64,000 nt of DNA from Telluria antibiotica (GCF_011682055.1 NZ_JAAQOM010000008.1:247591-311590), one strand, 5' to 3'; shown: positions 44,788-54,660, counted from the stretch's first letter. Program-made: numbers and translations. The notes: generated by a model from the sequence alone, not told the origin.

Positions 44788-46049
44788 GCGGCCCCCGCGA
44801 GGCGCAGCTGGCGGATGCGCACCGAGGCCGGCGGATGCGAATCGTAGAACGCGGAGTGCAGCGGGTCCGGCGTCAGGGTCGACGCATTGTCCTCGTACAT
44901 CTTGACGAGGGCGGACACGAGGTCGCGCGCGTCGCTGTGGCTCGCGGCGAATGCGTCCGCCTCGAACTCGTGCTTGCGCGACGTGATCGACGTCAGGGGC
45001 GAGAAGGGGAACGTGAAGACCGGCAGCGCGAGCGAGAACAGCAGCAGGGCCATCGCATCGTTCGACTGGCCCAGCAGCGGCAGCACGCCGAGACCCATGT
45101 AGAACCACACTTGCGTCTTCAGCCAGCCGAGCAGCGCGAGGAACGCGAGCGACAATGCGAACAGCACGACGATGCGCTTGACGATGTGCTTCAGCTTGAA
45201 GTGTCCCAGCTCGTGCGCGAGCACGGCCTCGACTTCGGCCGGCGCGAGGCGCGACAGCAGGGTGTCGAAGAACACGATGCGTTTATTGGCGCCGAAGCCG
45301 GAGAAATAGGCGTTGCCGTGCGCGGAGCGCTTGCTGCCGTCCATCACGAACAAGCCCTTCGCGGCGAAGCCCACGCGCGCCATCAGGCCTTCGATGCGCG
45401 CCTTCAGCGTGTCGTCCGCGAGCGGCGTGAACTTGTTGAACAGCGGTGCGATGACGGTCGGGTACAGCACCATCATCAACAGCTGGAAGCCGCTCCACAC
45501 GAGCCACGCGTACAACCACCACAGCGTGCCCGTCTTGTCCATCAAGGCGAGGACGACCCACAGCAGCGGCAGGCCGATGACGGCGCCGACGAGGGCGCCC
45601 TTGACGGCATCGGCGACCCACAGGCCGACCGTCATCTTGTTGAAGCCGAAGCGTTCTTCCAGCACGAACTGGCGGTAGTACGAGAACGGCAGGTCGAGCG
45701 CACCGGAGACGACGGCGAACGCGACGATCAACAGGATCTGGTGCGCCATACCGGGGCCCGTCGCGTGCAGCAGCGCCGTCGACAGCGCCTGCAGGCCGCC
45801 CAGCAGGGTGAAGCCGGTCAGCACGAGCGTGTTCCACAGCGCGGCCCACAGGCCGAAGCGGGTCTTGGCGACCGTGTAGTCGGCCGCTTTCTGGTGCGCG
45901 GACAGGGGGATTTTTTCGGCGAATTCGGCCGGCACGCTGTCGCGGTGCCGCAGCACGTGACGGATGTGCCGCCGGGCCAGCCAGTAACGCAGGCCGAGGG
46001 TCAGCAGCAGGAAAACGACGAACAAAACCGAAAACGCGGATGAAAGCAT
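44784..46049 (-). CDS. M48-family membrane protease (Ste24-like)
   Basis: A 421-residue integral membrane metalloprotease. N-terminal helices and the Ste24-type region ([19 protein letters not shown]) precede the zinc motif [13 protein letters not shown], with the third ligand in [12 protein letters not shown]. It probably takes part in membrane protein quality control. Larger than HtpX; the Ste24-like N-terminus argues for the CAAX-protease-like branch. First gene of the coupled trio with phhB and rsgA, and divergent from orn. Confidence 0.93.
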   Translation of the reverse strand: MLSSAFSVLFVVFLLLTLGLRYWLARRHIRHVLRHRDSVPAEFAEKIPLSAHQKAADYTVAKTRFGLWAALWNTLVLTGFTLLGGLQALSTALLHATGPGMAHQILLIVAFAVVSGALDLPFSYYRQFVLEERFGFNKMTVGLWVADAVKGALVGAVIGLPLLWVVLALMDKTGTLWWLYAWLVWSGFQLLMMVLYPTVIAPLFNKFTPLADDTLKARIEGLMARVGFAAKGLFVMDGSKRSAHGNAYFSGFGANKRIVFFDTLLSRLAPAEVEAVLAHELGHFKLKHIVKRIVVLFALSLAFLALLGWLKTQVWFYMGLGVLPLLGQSNDAMALLLFSLALPVFTFPFSPLTSITSRKHEFEADAFAASHSDARDLVSALVKMYEDNASTLTPDPLHSAFYDSHPPASVRIRQLRLAGAA

Positions 46050-46074
46050 TCTATGCCTGTGAGAAAATCCTACA

Positions 46075-46152
46075 TTTCGGGGTCAGAGCACGAATTTCGT
46101 ACTTTTACTTTCGGGGTCAGAGCACGAATTTCGCCGTCGTGCTCTGACCCCG
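46075..46152. repeat. Repeats and 16-bp hairpin upstream of orn
   Basis: A 25-bp sequence (TTTCGGGGTCAGAGCACG followed by AATTTCG) occurs twice in direct orientation, at 46075 and 46109. The second copy pairs with a downstream inverted copy to give a perfect 16-bp stem (46112-46127 with 46137-46152) and a 9-base loop. Short TGACCCCGCTGA repeats continue to 46190. It fills the gap between the divergent M48 protease gene and orn. Confidence 0.9.
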
Positions 46153-46207
46153 CTGATTGACCCCGCTGATTACAACTGACCCCGCTGACTACAGCGAAGA
46201 GAGAATT

Positions 46208-46786
46208 ATGTCACAAGCTACCCCTACCGAAGCAGCGACTCCGCGTCCGAACGAATTCAACCTCGTCTGGATCGACATGGAAATGACCGGCCTCGACCCG
46301 GACAACGACCGCATCATCGAAGTGGCCGCCGTCGTCACGGACGCCAACCTGAACGTGCTGGCCGAAGGTCCCGTGATCGCCGTGCACCAGAGCGACGCCA
46401 CCCTGGACAAGATGGATGCCTGGAACAAGGGCACGCACGGCCGTTCGGGCCTGATCGATCGCGTGAAGGCGTCGACGGTGGACGAGGCCCAGGCCGAGGA
46501 GCAGCTGATCGCCTTCCTGAGGCAGTGGGTGCCGGCGAACAAGTCGCCGATGTGCGGCAACTCGATCTGCCAGGACCGCCGCTTCATGGCGCGCGGCATG
46601 CCGAAGCTGGAAGCGTTCTTCCACTACCGTAACCTGGACGTGTCCACGTTGAAGGAACTGTGCCGCCGCTGGAAGCCGGAACTGGCATCCGGCTTCAAGA
46701 AGGCGCAGAAGCACACGGCGCTGGCCGACATCATCGAGTCGATCGAAGAGCTGCGCTACTACCGCGAGCACTTCATTAAACTGTAA
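46208..46786 (+). CDS. orn: Oligoribonuclease
   Basis: A 192-residue DEDDh exonuclease. The metal-binding motifs are [21 protein letters not shown] and [12 protein letters not shown] (catalytic His). It degrades 2- to 5-mers of RNA and pGpG, the product of EAL phosphodiesterases, so it links to the cyclic-di-GMP genes elsewhere in the window. The ATG at 46208 follows GAAGAGAGAATT; an upstream in-frame start would lie in the repeats. Confidence 0.96.
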   Translation: MSQATPTEAATPRPNEFNLVWIDMEMTGLDPDNDRIIEVAAVVTDANLNVLAEGPVIAVHQSDATLDKMDAWNKGTHGRSGLIDRVKASTVDEAQAEEQLIAFLRQWVPANKSPMCGNSICQDRRFMARGMPKLEAFFHYRNLDVSTLKELCRRWKPELASGFKKAQKHTALADIIESIEELRYYREHFIKL

Positions 46787-46860
46787 AGCAGCCAGGCGGC
46801 CCCAGACACGAAGTTGCAATCGTGCATGGGGTCGCAAGGCAGGTATGCGAAAATTGGCCC

Positions 46861-49350
46861 ATGGCTGACATCTTGCGTACCACCGCCGGCCTCGGCGGAG
46901 ACAGCGACGTCCGGCGTCTCCTGCGGGAGCACGACTGGAGCACGTCGCCGCTCGGTCCGCCCGCAGGCTGGCCGCCGGAGCTGGCCACCGCCGTGTCGAT
47001 GGCCTTCAGCTCCGCCTTCCCGATGTTCGTCGCATGGGGGGGCGACCTGCGCTTCCTGTACAACGACGCCTACATCCCCATCCTGGGCGACAAGCACCCG
47101 GCCGCGTTCGGCGCGCCGTTCCAGCAGGTGTGGTCCGAGATCTGGCCCGACCTCGTGCCGATCGTCGACCGCGCGCTGTCGAACATCTCCGCCTATTTCG
47201 AAGACCTGCCCCTGGCGATGGAGCGCAAGGGCTTTCGCGAGGCGACCTGGTTCACGTTTTCGTATTCCCCGCTGCACGACGGCCACGGCCGCGTGGCCGG
47301 CCTGTACTGCACCTGCATCGAGACGACGGCCCGCGTGCAGGCGGAGCGCCGCGCCGCGTTCGAACTGACGGTGGCCGACGCGCTGCGTCCGCTGGCGTCG
47401 AGCGACGACGCCATCCGCAAGGGCTGCACCCTGCTGGGCCTGGAGCTGGGCATGGCGCGCGTGCTGTACGGCGAGGTCGACGATGCGCTCGCCACGATGG
47501 CGGTGCCGCGCGACTGGTGCCGGCCCGGCCTCGCCGGCGTCGCGGGCCACACGTTCGCCCTCGACGCGTTCGGCCCGGAGCTCGAGCGCGCCGGCCGCGC
47601 GGGTGACGTCGTCGCGGTGGCCGACATGCGCACCGACCCGCGCACGGCCGCGCGCCAGGGCACGTATCTCGCGCTGGACATCCAGGCCTGCCTCGCGGTG
47701 CCGCTGCGCCGCAGCGGGCGCCTGCAGGCCTTCCTCATGCTGGGCCTCGACCGCCCGCACGCCTGGACCGACGCCGAAGTGGCGCTGGCGCGGGGCACGG
47801 CCGAGCGCATCCGCGCGGCCGCCGACCTGGCGCGCGTGCAGGGCACGCTGCGCGAAGAGCGCGACCGCAGCCGCACGATCCTCGACACGATCGCGGAAGG
47901 CTTCATGCTGCTCGCCAGCGACTGGACCGTCCTGCAGATCAACCAGGCCGGCCTGCGCATCGCGCACATGGACGCGGACGACATCATCGGCCGCAACCAC
48001 TGGGACGTCTGGCCGGAAGCGATCGACAGCGCGGCGGGGCGCATGTACCGCCGCGTGATGCGCGACCGCGTGGCGGGCACGGCGGAGTACCGCCAGCCCA
48101 TGCCGGACGGCGGCGAAATCTGGTGCGAGGTGCGCGCCTATCCGACGGCCGACGGAGGCCTCGTGTCGTTCTTCCGCGACGTCACGGAGCGCAGGGCCGC
48201 CGAGGACAAGCTGCACGCGGCCGACCGTCGCAAGGACGAATTCCTCGCGATGCTGGCGCACGAGCTGAGGAATCCGCTGGCGCCGATCAGCGCCGCCGCC
48301 GATTTGCTGCGTATCGGACGCCTCGATGAAGCGAGGGTGCGCCAGAGCAGCGCCATCATCGGCCGCCAGGTGCGCCACATGACGAGCCTCGTGGACGACC
48401 TGCTGGACGTCTCGCGCGTCACGCGCGGGCTCGTCACGCTCGCGCGCGCGCCCGTGGCGGCGCGCACCATCGTCGACGAGGCGATCGAGCAGGTGCGCCC
48501 CATGTTCGAGGCGCGCCGCCAGCACCTCGCCGTCGACATCGCCGACCCGGACGCGACCGTGCTCGGCGACCGGGCGCGTCTCGTGCAGGTGCTGGCGAAC
48601 CTGCTGAACAACGCGGCCAAGTACACGCAGGAAGATCGCCGCATCGACGTGGCGGCCACCGTCGACGCGGCGCGCGGCCGGCTGCTGCTGGTCGTGCGCG
48701 ACCAAGGCATCGGCATCGAGCCGGGATTGACGGGACACGTGTTCGACCTGTTCACGCAGGCGCAGCGCTCGGTCGACCGCGCCCAGGGTGGCCTCGGGCT
48801 GGGCCTCGCGCTCGTCAAGAACCTCGTCGAGCTGCATGGCGGCACCGTGCTCTGCACGAGTCCGGGGCTGGGGCAGGGCAGCACGTTCGAGGTGGCGCTG
48901 CCGCTGATGGAGCCCGCCACGCAAGCGGCGCCGCGCGCCGCGACCCCGGACGCGGCCAGTGCGGCGCCCGGCGGACGGCGGCCGCTGCGGCTGCTCGTGG
49001 TGGACGACAACGTCGACGCCGCGGCCACGCTGGGCATGCTGCTGGAAGCGTGTGGCTATCTGGTGGAAGTTGAACACGATTCGCACCGCGCGCTCGAGCG
49101 GGCGCGCCAGCAGCGGCCGGACGTGGCGCTGCTCGACATCGGGCTGCCGGACATGGATGGCAACGAGTTGGCACGGCGCCTGCGCGCGGACGCCCAGACG
49201 GGCGCGATCGTGCTGGTGGCCGTCACGGGCTATGGACAGGAACAGGATCGCCGCGCGGCGTTCGAGGCCGGGTTCGACCATCACCTCGTGAAGCCCGTCG
49301 ACATGGACGAGCTGGCGGGCTTATTGGCTGGGATTGGATCGGAGCGGTAA
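46861..49350 (+). CDS. Hybrid sensor histidine kinase (PAS-GAF-PAS)
   Basis: An 829-residue cytosolic protein: a PAS-like domain (about 25-170), a GAF domain (about 185-320), a second PAS (about 335-450), then HisKA with KDEFLAMLAHELRNPLAPI, HATPase (LLNNAAKYT, RDQGIGIEPG, GGLGLGLALVKNL) and a C-terminal receiver (VVDDNVDAAATL, phosphoacceptor in LLDIGLPDMDG). The signal is unknown. It lacks an HPt domain, so a separate phosphotransfer protein would be needed. The ATG at 46861 matches the usual N-terminal start; an upstream one adds 13 residues. Confidence 0.92.
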   Translation: MADILRTTAGLGGDSDVRRLLREHDWSTSPLGPPAGWPPELATAVSMAFSSAFPMFVAWGGDLRFLYNDAYIPILGDKHPAAFGAPFQQVWSEIWPDLVPIVDRALSNISAYFEDLPLAMERKGFREATWFTFSYSPLHDGHGRVAGLYCTCIETTARVQAERRAAFELTVADALRPLASSDDAIRKGCTLLGLELGMARVLYGEVDDALATMAVPRDWCRPGLAGVAGHTFALDAFGPELERAGRAGDVVAVADMRTDPRTAARQGTYLALDIQACLAVPLRRSGRLQAFLMLGLDRPHAWTDAEVALARGTAERIRAAADLARVQGTLREERDRSRTILDTIAEGFMLLASDWTVLQINQAGLRIAHMDADDIIGRNHWDVWPEAIDSAAGRMYRRVMRDRVAGTAEYRQPMPDGGEIWCEVRAYPTADGGLVSFFRDVTERRAAEDKLHAADRRKDEFLAMLAHELRNPLAPISAAADLLRIGRLDEARVRQSSAIIGRQVRHMTSLVDDLLDVSRVTRGLVTLARAPVAARTIVDEAIEQVRPMFEARRQHLAVDIADPDATVLGDRARLVQVLANLLNNAAKYTQEDRRIDVAATVDAARGRLLLVVRDQGIGIEPGLTGHVFDLFTQAQRSVDRAQGGLGLGLALVKNLVELHGGTVLCTSPGLGQGSTFEVALPLMEPATQAAPRAATPDAASAAPGGRRPLRLLVVDDNVDAAATLGMLLEACGYLVEVEHDSHRALERARQQRPDVALLDIGLPDMDGNELARRLRADAQTGAIVLVAVTGYGQEQDRRAAFEAGFDHHLVKPVDMDELAGLLAGIGSER

Positions 49351-49393
49351 CGGGACGGCGCTGCCGCGAACGCGTTCATATGCTGACGTAGCG

Positions 49394-49470
49394 GTAGGTT
49401 GGGCACCCTGTGCCCACGCGGACGTTCGCGAATCGCATACGTACGCGTGGGCTCGGGGAGCCCACTCCAC
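49394..49470. repeat. 77-bp head-to-head hairpin element (copy 4)
   Basis: The most diverged full copy: left GTAGGTTGGGCACC and right GAGCCCACTCCAC. It lies between the convergent hybrid kinase and metallo-hydrolase genes. Confidence 0.8.
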
Positions 49471-49486
49471 GTGATGTTCGGCCGCT

Positions 49487-50452
49487 TCAGCGCATCTGCG
49501 TGTAATTGACCGGCACCCAGCGATACCCCTTGCCCTGCGTGGTGAGATGCCCGAGGCCGGGGAATTGCAAGTGCGCGCCGCCGACCAGCCAGCCGTTCTT
49601 GGCCGCCTCGTCGAACACGCGCTTGCGTGCCGCGTACGCGGCCTTCTCGTCGTTGTCGAAGGCGATCGTCACTTGCGGATTGTCGAACTGGACGGCGGCC
49701 AGGTGGATCAGGTCGCCGATCAGCACGAGCTTCTGGCCGTGGCTTTCCACCATGTAGACGGTGTGGCCCGGCGTGTGGCCATGCTCGGCCATCGCGGCGA
49801 CACCCGGGACGAGCTCGCCGTCCGCGTCGATGGCCTTGAACTTGCCGGCCTTGATGTACGGGTTGATCGACGCCATCGCGCCCTTGAAGAAATCCTTCTT
49901 GTCGGCCGGGGCCTTGTCCATATTGGCCTGGCTGAGCCAGTAGTCGGCGTCGGCCTTGCCGGCGCGCACGATCGCGTTCGGGAACACGCGCTGGCCGTTG
50001 TTGACGAGGCCGCCGACGTGGTCGCCGTGCATGTGCGTGATGTAGATCTCGTCGATCTGCTCAGGCTGGTAGCCGGCCGCCTTCAGGTTGTTGACGAACT
50101 TGCCGACAGTCGGACCCATCAGGGCGCCGGCGCCGGTGTCGACGAGCACGAGCTTGCTGCCCGTGTTGATCAGGAATGCGTTGTCCGATGTTTCCACCGG
50201 CACCTTCAGGAAGTTCTTCGCGATGGCGGCGCGCGTCACTTCCGGCTTCTCGCGCATGTACTGGTCCATCGGCAGGTCGAACGTGCCGTCGCTGATCGGC
50301 GTGACTTCGACGTCACCCACCATCACGCGGTAAAAGCCGGGAGCGGGGGTCTTGACCATCGGCGCGGCGGCCTGGGCGGCGGGAACGGCGAGACCGGCGG
50401 CGGCCATGGCGAGGGCGGCGGCGAGCAGGGTCTGCTTGAGCGGTTTGATCAT
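49487..50452 (-). CDS. Secreted MBL-fold metallo-hydrolase
   Basis: A 321-residue metallo-beta-lactamase-fold enzyme. A signal peptide (MIKPLKQTLLAAALAMAAAG...PAAQA) precedes the mature domain. The dinuclear metal motif is THMHGDHVGG, with further ligands in EHGHTPGHT and the Asp in LIGDLIH. Closest in character to periplasmic lactonase/phosphotriesterase-like members (MPH type). The substrate is unknown. Terminal QFPGLGHL fits that subgroup. Confidence 0.87.
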   Translation of the reverse strand: MIKPLKQTLLAAALAMAAAGLAVPAAQAAAPMVKTPAPGFYRVMVGDVEVTPISDGTFDLPMDQYMREKPEVTRAAIAKNFLKVPVETSDNAFLINTGSKLVLVDTGAGALMGPTVGKFVNNLKAAGYQPEQIDEIYITHMHGDHVGGLVNNGQRVFPNAIVRAGKADADYWLSQANMDKAPADKKDFFKGAMASINPYIKAGKFKAIDADGELVPGVAAMAEHGHTPGHTVYMVESHGQKLVLIGDLIHLAAVQFDNPQVTIAFDNDEKAAYAARKRVFDEAAKNGWLVGGAHLQFPGLGHLTTQGKGYRWVPVNYTQMR

Positions 50453-50537
50453 GTTGTTATCCTCGATGAATGAACGAAACGCGCGAACGCGGATTGCTTA
50501 TCGTACATGATTGTTCAGTAACTCGCTGGACCCTGCC

Positions 50538-50553
50538 GGCCGCTCGCGCGGCC
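50538..50553 (+). other. Short GC stem-loop
   Basis: GGCCGC and GCGGCC with a 4-base loop, followed on the plus strand by TCTTTGTC. It lies between the leftward clcA and metallo-hydrolase genes. The orientation does not suit clcA termination. Confidence 0.35.
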
Positions 50554-50566
50554 TCTTTGTCTTCGC

Positions 50567-52330
50567 TCAGGGGCGGCCGCGTCCCAGCGGCAAGGTGCGC
50601 AGCACGCGCCGTTCGTGTTCCTCGTCGTGCAGCGTGGCCGTCGCCTTGATCAGGTCGCTGCGGCTGACGATGCCCACCAGTTGCGCATGACCGGGTTGCG
50701 CCACGACGGGCAGGCGTTCGATGCCGTGCACGGCGAGGCGCGTGGCGACGGCACGGCACGTTTCGCCGGGCAGCGCGACGAGCGGCGGATTGGCGCCGTA
50801 CAGCGCGCCGACGGTCGTCTCCGGCGGGTGGCCCGCCAGCGTGTCGCGTTCGAGCATGCCGATGACGGCGCCGCTCCGGACGACGGGGAAGGCGCGGTGC
50901 TGCTGGCCGGGGCCGAAACGCGTGGCCAGCACGGCGCCGATCGTGTCGTTCGCATCGACGTGCAGCACGTCCGTCGTCATCACCTCGGCCACGCTGTGGC
51001 GCTCGAGCGGGTCGATCCCGTATTCGCGGTAGATGTGGTGGCCGCGGCGGGCGATCTTTTCCGTCAGGATCGAGCGGCCCATCGTCAGCACCGTGAAGCC
51101 GTACGCGCCGGCCGACGCGGCCAGCAACGGCAGCAGGGAGTTCGCGTCGTGCGTGAGCTCGAACGCGAACACGACGGCCATCACGGGCGCGCGCATCATG
51201 CCGCCCAAGGTGGCGGCCATGAAGACGAGGGGCCACAGGGCGGGATCGGCGCCGGGCAGCCAAGGACCGAGCAGGGCGCCGAGGCCGGCACCGAGCATCA
51301 GCAGCGGCGCGAGCACGCCGCCGGACGTGCCGGAGCCGAGCGCGATCAGCCAGATGACGAGTTTCACCGCGAGCAGGCCGACGATGGCGCCCGCCAGCAT
51401 GTGGTTGTGCAGGAGGTCGCCGATGACGTCGTAGCCGACGCCCAGCGCGCGCGGCTGGAAATAACCGCCGATGCCGACGGCGAGACCGCCCAACGCGGGC
51501 CACCACATCCAGTGGATGGGCAGGCGGTGGAAGGCGTCCTCGACGCGGTACAGCGCCGTCGACATCAGCCACGCGAGCGCGCCGCACGCGATGCCCGCGA
51601 TGAGGCAGGACACGAGGGCGACGGGACTCACGGGCGCCGTCTGCAGCGGGAACAGGGCGCCCGCGCCGATCGCGAGCGGCCGCAGGAAGCCCGCGACGGC
51701 GCACGCCGTCGCCACGGGCAGCAGGCTGCGCGGGCGCAGTTCGAACAGCAGCAGTTCCACGGCCATCAGCACGGCGGCCACCGGCGTGCCGAACACGGCC
51801 GTCATGCCGGACACGGCACCGGCCACGAGCAGCGACTTGCGCTCGCCGCCCGTCAAGTGGAAGTACTGGGCGATCAGCGAGCCGATGGCGCCGCCCGTCA
51901 TGATGATCGGGCCTTCCGCGCCGAACGGGCCGCCGCTACCGATCGCGATGCCGGACGACAGCGGTTTCAGCACGGCGACCTTCGGCGACATCGCGCTGCG
52001 CTTGAACAGGATCGCCTCGATCGCCTCGGGAATGCCGTGGCCGCGAATGGCCTCCGTGCCGAAGCGGGCGATCAGGCCGATGACGAGGCCGCCGAGCACG
52101 GGGATCGCGATCACCCATGCGCCCAGCGTGTTGTTGGCAGGCGACAGGTCGTCGAACGAGAATCGGCCGTAGAAAAACAGGTCCGTGAAGAAGCGGATCA
52201 TCGTCAGCAGGACGCGCGCGGCGACCGTGCTGAGCCCGCCGATGACGGCGGCGAGGGCGGCGATGCGGAGCAGGCTCGCGTCGCCGGAGAAATCGCGCCG
52301 GGGCGCGGTAGGGTGCGTGGTCGTTTTCAT
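50567..52330 (-). CDS. ClC-type chloride channel/antiporter with CBS domains
   Basis: 587 residues. The ClC pore signatures are present: GHGIPEAIEA, GSGGPFGAEGPIIMTGG (with the gating Glu in GAEGP), PVAAVLMAVE and FELRP, then GTSGGVLAPLLMLGA. A C-terminal cytosolic pair of CBS domains (about 445-575, MTTDVLHV and VGIVSRSDL) is typical of regulated ClCs. It moves chloride, probably in exchange for protons. The ATG at 52330 is 4 bases past the marR stop, so the two are likely co-transcribed. Confidence 0.92.
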   Translation of the reverse strand: MKTTTHPTAPRRDFSGDASLLRIAALAAVIGGLSTVAARVLLTMIRFFTDLFFYGRFSFDDLSPANNTLGAWVIAIPVLGGLVIGLIARFGTEAIRGHGIPEAIEAILFKRSAMSPKVAVLKPLSSGIAIGSGGPFGAEGPIIMTGGAIGSLIAQYFHLTGGERKSLLVAGAVSGMTAVFGTPVAAVLMAVELLLFELRPRSLLPVATACAVAGFLRPLAIGAGALFPLQTAPVSPVALVSCLIAGIACGALAWLMSTALYRVEDAFHRLPIHWMWWPALGGLAVGIGGYFQPRALGVGYDVIGDLLHNHMLAGAIVGLLAVKLVIWLIALGSGTSGGVLAPLLMLGAGLGALLGPWLPGADPALWPLVFMAATLGGMMRAPVMAVVFAFELTHDANSLLPLLAASAGAYGFTVLTMGRSILTEKIARRGHHIYREYGIDPLERHSVAEVMTTDVLHVDANDTIGAVLATRFGPGQQHRAFPVVRSGAVIGMLERDTLAGHPPETTVGALYGANPPLVALPGETCRAVATRLAVHGIERLPVVAQPGHAQLVGIVSRSDLIKATATLHDEEHERRVLRTLPLGRGRP

Positions 52331-52334
52331 ATTG

Positions 52335-52796
52335 TCATGCAAGAGTGGGAACGGTGAAGACGCCTTGCAGCGCGTGCAGTTCGGCGCGGTGGACGGCGGC
52401 GAGGCGCGTCAGCAAGGCTTCGCCCTTGGGCAGCAGGTGCACTTCGACGCGGCGCCGGTCGGCCGCGTTCGTGCGGCGCTCGACGAGTTCGCCCGCTTCG
52501 CAGCGTGTGACGAGCGCGACGACGCCATGCTGCTTGGCCTGCAGGCGCTCGGCCAGCTCGCCGACGGTGGCCCATTCGCGTCCGGGAAAACCCTTGATGT
52601 GCAGGAGGAGCAGGTATTGCAGCGGCGTGATGCCTTCGGCCTGCACGGCGTTTTCGGAGAAGCGCTCGTAGCGCCGCATCTGGTAGCGGAATTCCGACAA
52701 TGCGGCGAAATCCGGCTTGGACAGCGGGGGTGATTCGTCTTTCACGGGGATGACCTGCGGGAGGGCGTTGGCTTCGGGAACCAAATAATATATCAT
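52335..52796 (-). CDS. MarR-family regulator
   Basis: A 153-residue winged-helix regulator: ALSEFRYQMRRYERFSE, TPLQYLLLLHI, VGELAERLQAKQHGVVALV, ERRTNAADRRRVEVHLL. MarR proteins usually repress neighbouring genes until a ligand binds. The clcA gene follows immediately; a palindrome overlaps its own start, and an HPP-family gene is divergent. The start at 52796 lies inside that palindrome; a later GTG is possible. Confidence 0.88.
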   Translation of the reverse strand: MIYYLVPEANALPQVIPVKDESPPLSKPDFAALSEFRYQMRRYERFSENAVQAEGITPLQYLLLLHIKGFPGREWATVGELAERLQAKQHGVVALVTRCEAGELVERRTNAADRRRVEVHLLPKGEALLTRLAAVHRAELHALQGVFTVPTLA

Positions 52797-52806
52797 AACG
52801 TGATAT
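52790..52806. promoter_or_regulatory. Candidate MarR operator
   Basis: ATATCA, five bases, TGATAT, in an AT-rich stretch that covers the marR start and the region just upstream of the divergent HPP gene. Binding here could control both directions. Confidence 0.55.
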
Positions 52807-52824
52807 TTTTTTGCACCGACAGAA

Positions 52825-54015
52825 ATGATGCTGGAACAGAGTTTGGAATGGTTGCGTTCGTTTGTACCGCAACCGAATACGGTGCCGCGCGGCGAACGCA
52901 TGCGCGCGGTGGCAGGGGCCCTCGTGGGGCTGTTCGTGACGGCGATCCTCAGCGACATGCTGACGAAGGGATCGGGCATCGGGCCGCTGGCCCTTGTCGC
53001 GCCGATGGGCGCATCGGCCGTGCTGCTGTTCTGCGTGCCGGCCAGCCCGCTGGCCCAGCCGTGGTCCGTGATCGGCGGGAACACGATTTCCGCGCTGATC
53101 GGCATCATCTGCGCGAAGAGCGTCGCCAATCCCGCGCTGGCCGCGCCGCTGGCGGGCGCCTGCGCCATCTTCGTCATGTTCCTGCTGCGCTGCCTGCACC
53201 CGCCCAGCGGCGCGGTGGCGTTGACGGCCGTCCTCGGCGGACCTGCGATCCACGCGGCCGGCTTCACCTTCGCGTTCCTGCCCGTCTGTCTGAACTCCAC
53301 GCTGATCGTGCTGGCCGCGCTCGTGTTCAACAACTTGACGGGGCGGCGCTATCCGCACAACCAGAAATCGATGCTGCGCACGGCGCAGCAGGCGGCGCAC
53401 GCGACGCGCGACCCGGCGCCGATGGCACGCCTGGGCTTCACGGCCGAGGACCTGGACGCCGTGCTCGCGCGCTACGGCCAGGTGCTGGACGTCAGCCGCG
53501 ACGACCTGGAAGAGATCCTGCTGCAGACGGAGCAGCGCGCCTACGCGCGCCGCTTCGGCACGGTGAACTGCGGCGCGATCATGTCGAAGGACGTCGTGAC
53601 GGCCACGCCGGACATGACGCTCGCGGAAGCCTGGCGCCTGCTGCGCCACCACAACCTGCACGCGCTGCCGGTACTGGACCCGTCGCGCCGCGTGGCGGGC
53701 ATCATCGGCCAGAGCGATTTCCTGCATCACGCGGGCCTGGACGATTACCAGACCGTGGCCGAGCGCTTGCGCGGCCTGTTCGCCCACGTGCTGGGCGTGC
53801 GCCCGGAGCGCGCGGCGACGGTGGGGGAGCTGATGTCGACGAAGGTCGCGGTCGTGGGCGCGGACGAACCGATCGCCACGCTCGTCCCGTTGATGAGCAA
53901 CGTGGGCCTGCACCATATCCCGGTGGTGGACGAGCGGGCCGTGTTCCTCGGCGTCGTCAGCCAGTCGGACTTGCTGGCCGCGCTGTTCGAAGCCCGGTTG
54001 GCCGAAGCGGCCTGA
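52825..54015 (+). CDS. HPP-family membrane protein with CBS domains
   Basis: A 396-residue protein. Four hydrophobic helices (about 28-180) carry the defining HPP motif in LRCLHPPSGAVALT. The C-terminal part holds two CBS domains (about 250-390: IMSKDVVTATPDMTL, HNLHALPVLD, GIIGQSDFL and a second copy ending VVSQSDLL). HPP proteins are linked to nitrite or other anion transport in some species. Two adjacent ATGs are available, 52825 and 52828. Divergent from marR-clcA; all three may form a regulon. Confidence 0.88.
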   Translation: MMLEQSLEWLRSFVPQPNTVPRGERMRAVAGALVGLFVTAILSDMLTKGSGIGPLALVAPMGASAVLLFCVPASPLAQPWSVIGGNTISALIGIICAKSVANPALAAPLAGACAIFVMFLLRCLHPPSGAVALTAVLGGPAIHAAGFTFAFLPVCLNSTLIVLAALVFNNLTGRRYPHNQKSMLRTAQQAAHATRDPAPMARLGFTAEDLDAVLARYGQVLDVSRDDLEEILLQTEQRAYARRFGTVNCGAIMSKDVVTATPDMTLAEAWRLLRHHNLHALPVLDPSRRVAGIIGQSDFLHHAGLDDYQTVAERLRGLFAHVLGVRPERAATVGELMSTKVAVVGADEPIATLVPLMSNVGLHHIPVVDERAVFLGVVSQSDLLAALFEARLAEAA

Positions 54016-54148
54016 AGCGGCGAGCCGATGAAGTTCGTCGCAGACTAAACAGTCTGCCACGACAAGCCAGAGCGATCGGCAGCGTTACCGTTGGCTTGCC
54101 CTCGGAGCAACAACACCGTACATTGAGCCGTTTCGATCGTACGCTATC

Positions 54149-54163
54149 GGCCGAGGCTGTGTA
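54149..54163. mobile_element. Insertion-sequence end
   Basis: GGCCGAGGCTGTGTA, identical to the 15 bases at 56581-56595. It lies just beyond the 3' end of a truncated transposase gene and probably marks the right end of that element. Confidence 0.6.
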
Positions 54164-54196
54164 AAAAAGCAAGATCGACTGCTCGAATCTCAAAGG

Positions 54197-54577
54197 TTAG
54201 TACTGGAGCGGCCTGAGGCGTCTTGTCGCACCAAAATTGATCTCCGCTGGCTTCGGCCAACTCGGAACGGTGACGCCCCAAAGTAGCCCACATCGCTTGA
54301 GAAAACGGGCCAAGGCCCGGATCGCGGCCACCATGCCCGATCTGCCCGGAATCGCCATCAATCGCCGGAAATGATAGGCGAGGACGTGCTGGCTCATTTC
54401 CGTTTTCGCGCATTCCAGTCCTTTCGTCAGAAAGTGCGACGCGGCCATCCACGATTTGATCGTGCCGTACGGGTGCTCGACGGACGAGCGGCGGATGCGC
54501 ATGGCGTCCGGGTCCCCGATGTTCGCCTTCGATAAAGCGCTTCGTGCGGCATCCGTATTGATGAGATACTGGATCAA
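54197..54577 (-). pseudogene. Truncated IS transposase (C-terminal part)
   Basis: 126 codons remain open. The core RRSSVEHPYGTIKSWM, then ASHFLTKGLE and EMSQHVLAYHFRRLM, is the C-terminal end of a DDE transposase of the IS1182/IS5-like group, including the final glutamate region (SSVEHP). The N-terminal two-thirds is missing, so the element cannot move. The first residues from the nominal start do not match. It ends 34 bases from an IS-end sequence. Confidence 0.8.
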
Positions 54578-54660
54578 CGTTTACAGACCCGGTTTCGCAG
54601 GATGCCTTACGTTATTGCTGGAGCAACTGTCAATCATTCGATCCCGCGTGACCACCCAGC

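Noticed and set aside
50538..50553. Intrinsic terminator for clcA
   Set aside because: The pyrimidine-rich tail is on the plus strand, opposite to clcA transcription, and the stem is only 6 bp.
54016..54148. Additional gene between the HPP gene and the IS end
   Set aside because: Open frames here are short and read through the HPP stop or IS end; no domain or ribosome-binding site supports them.
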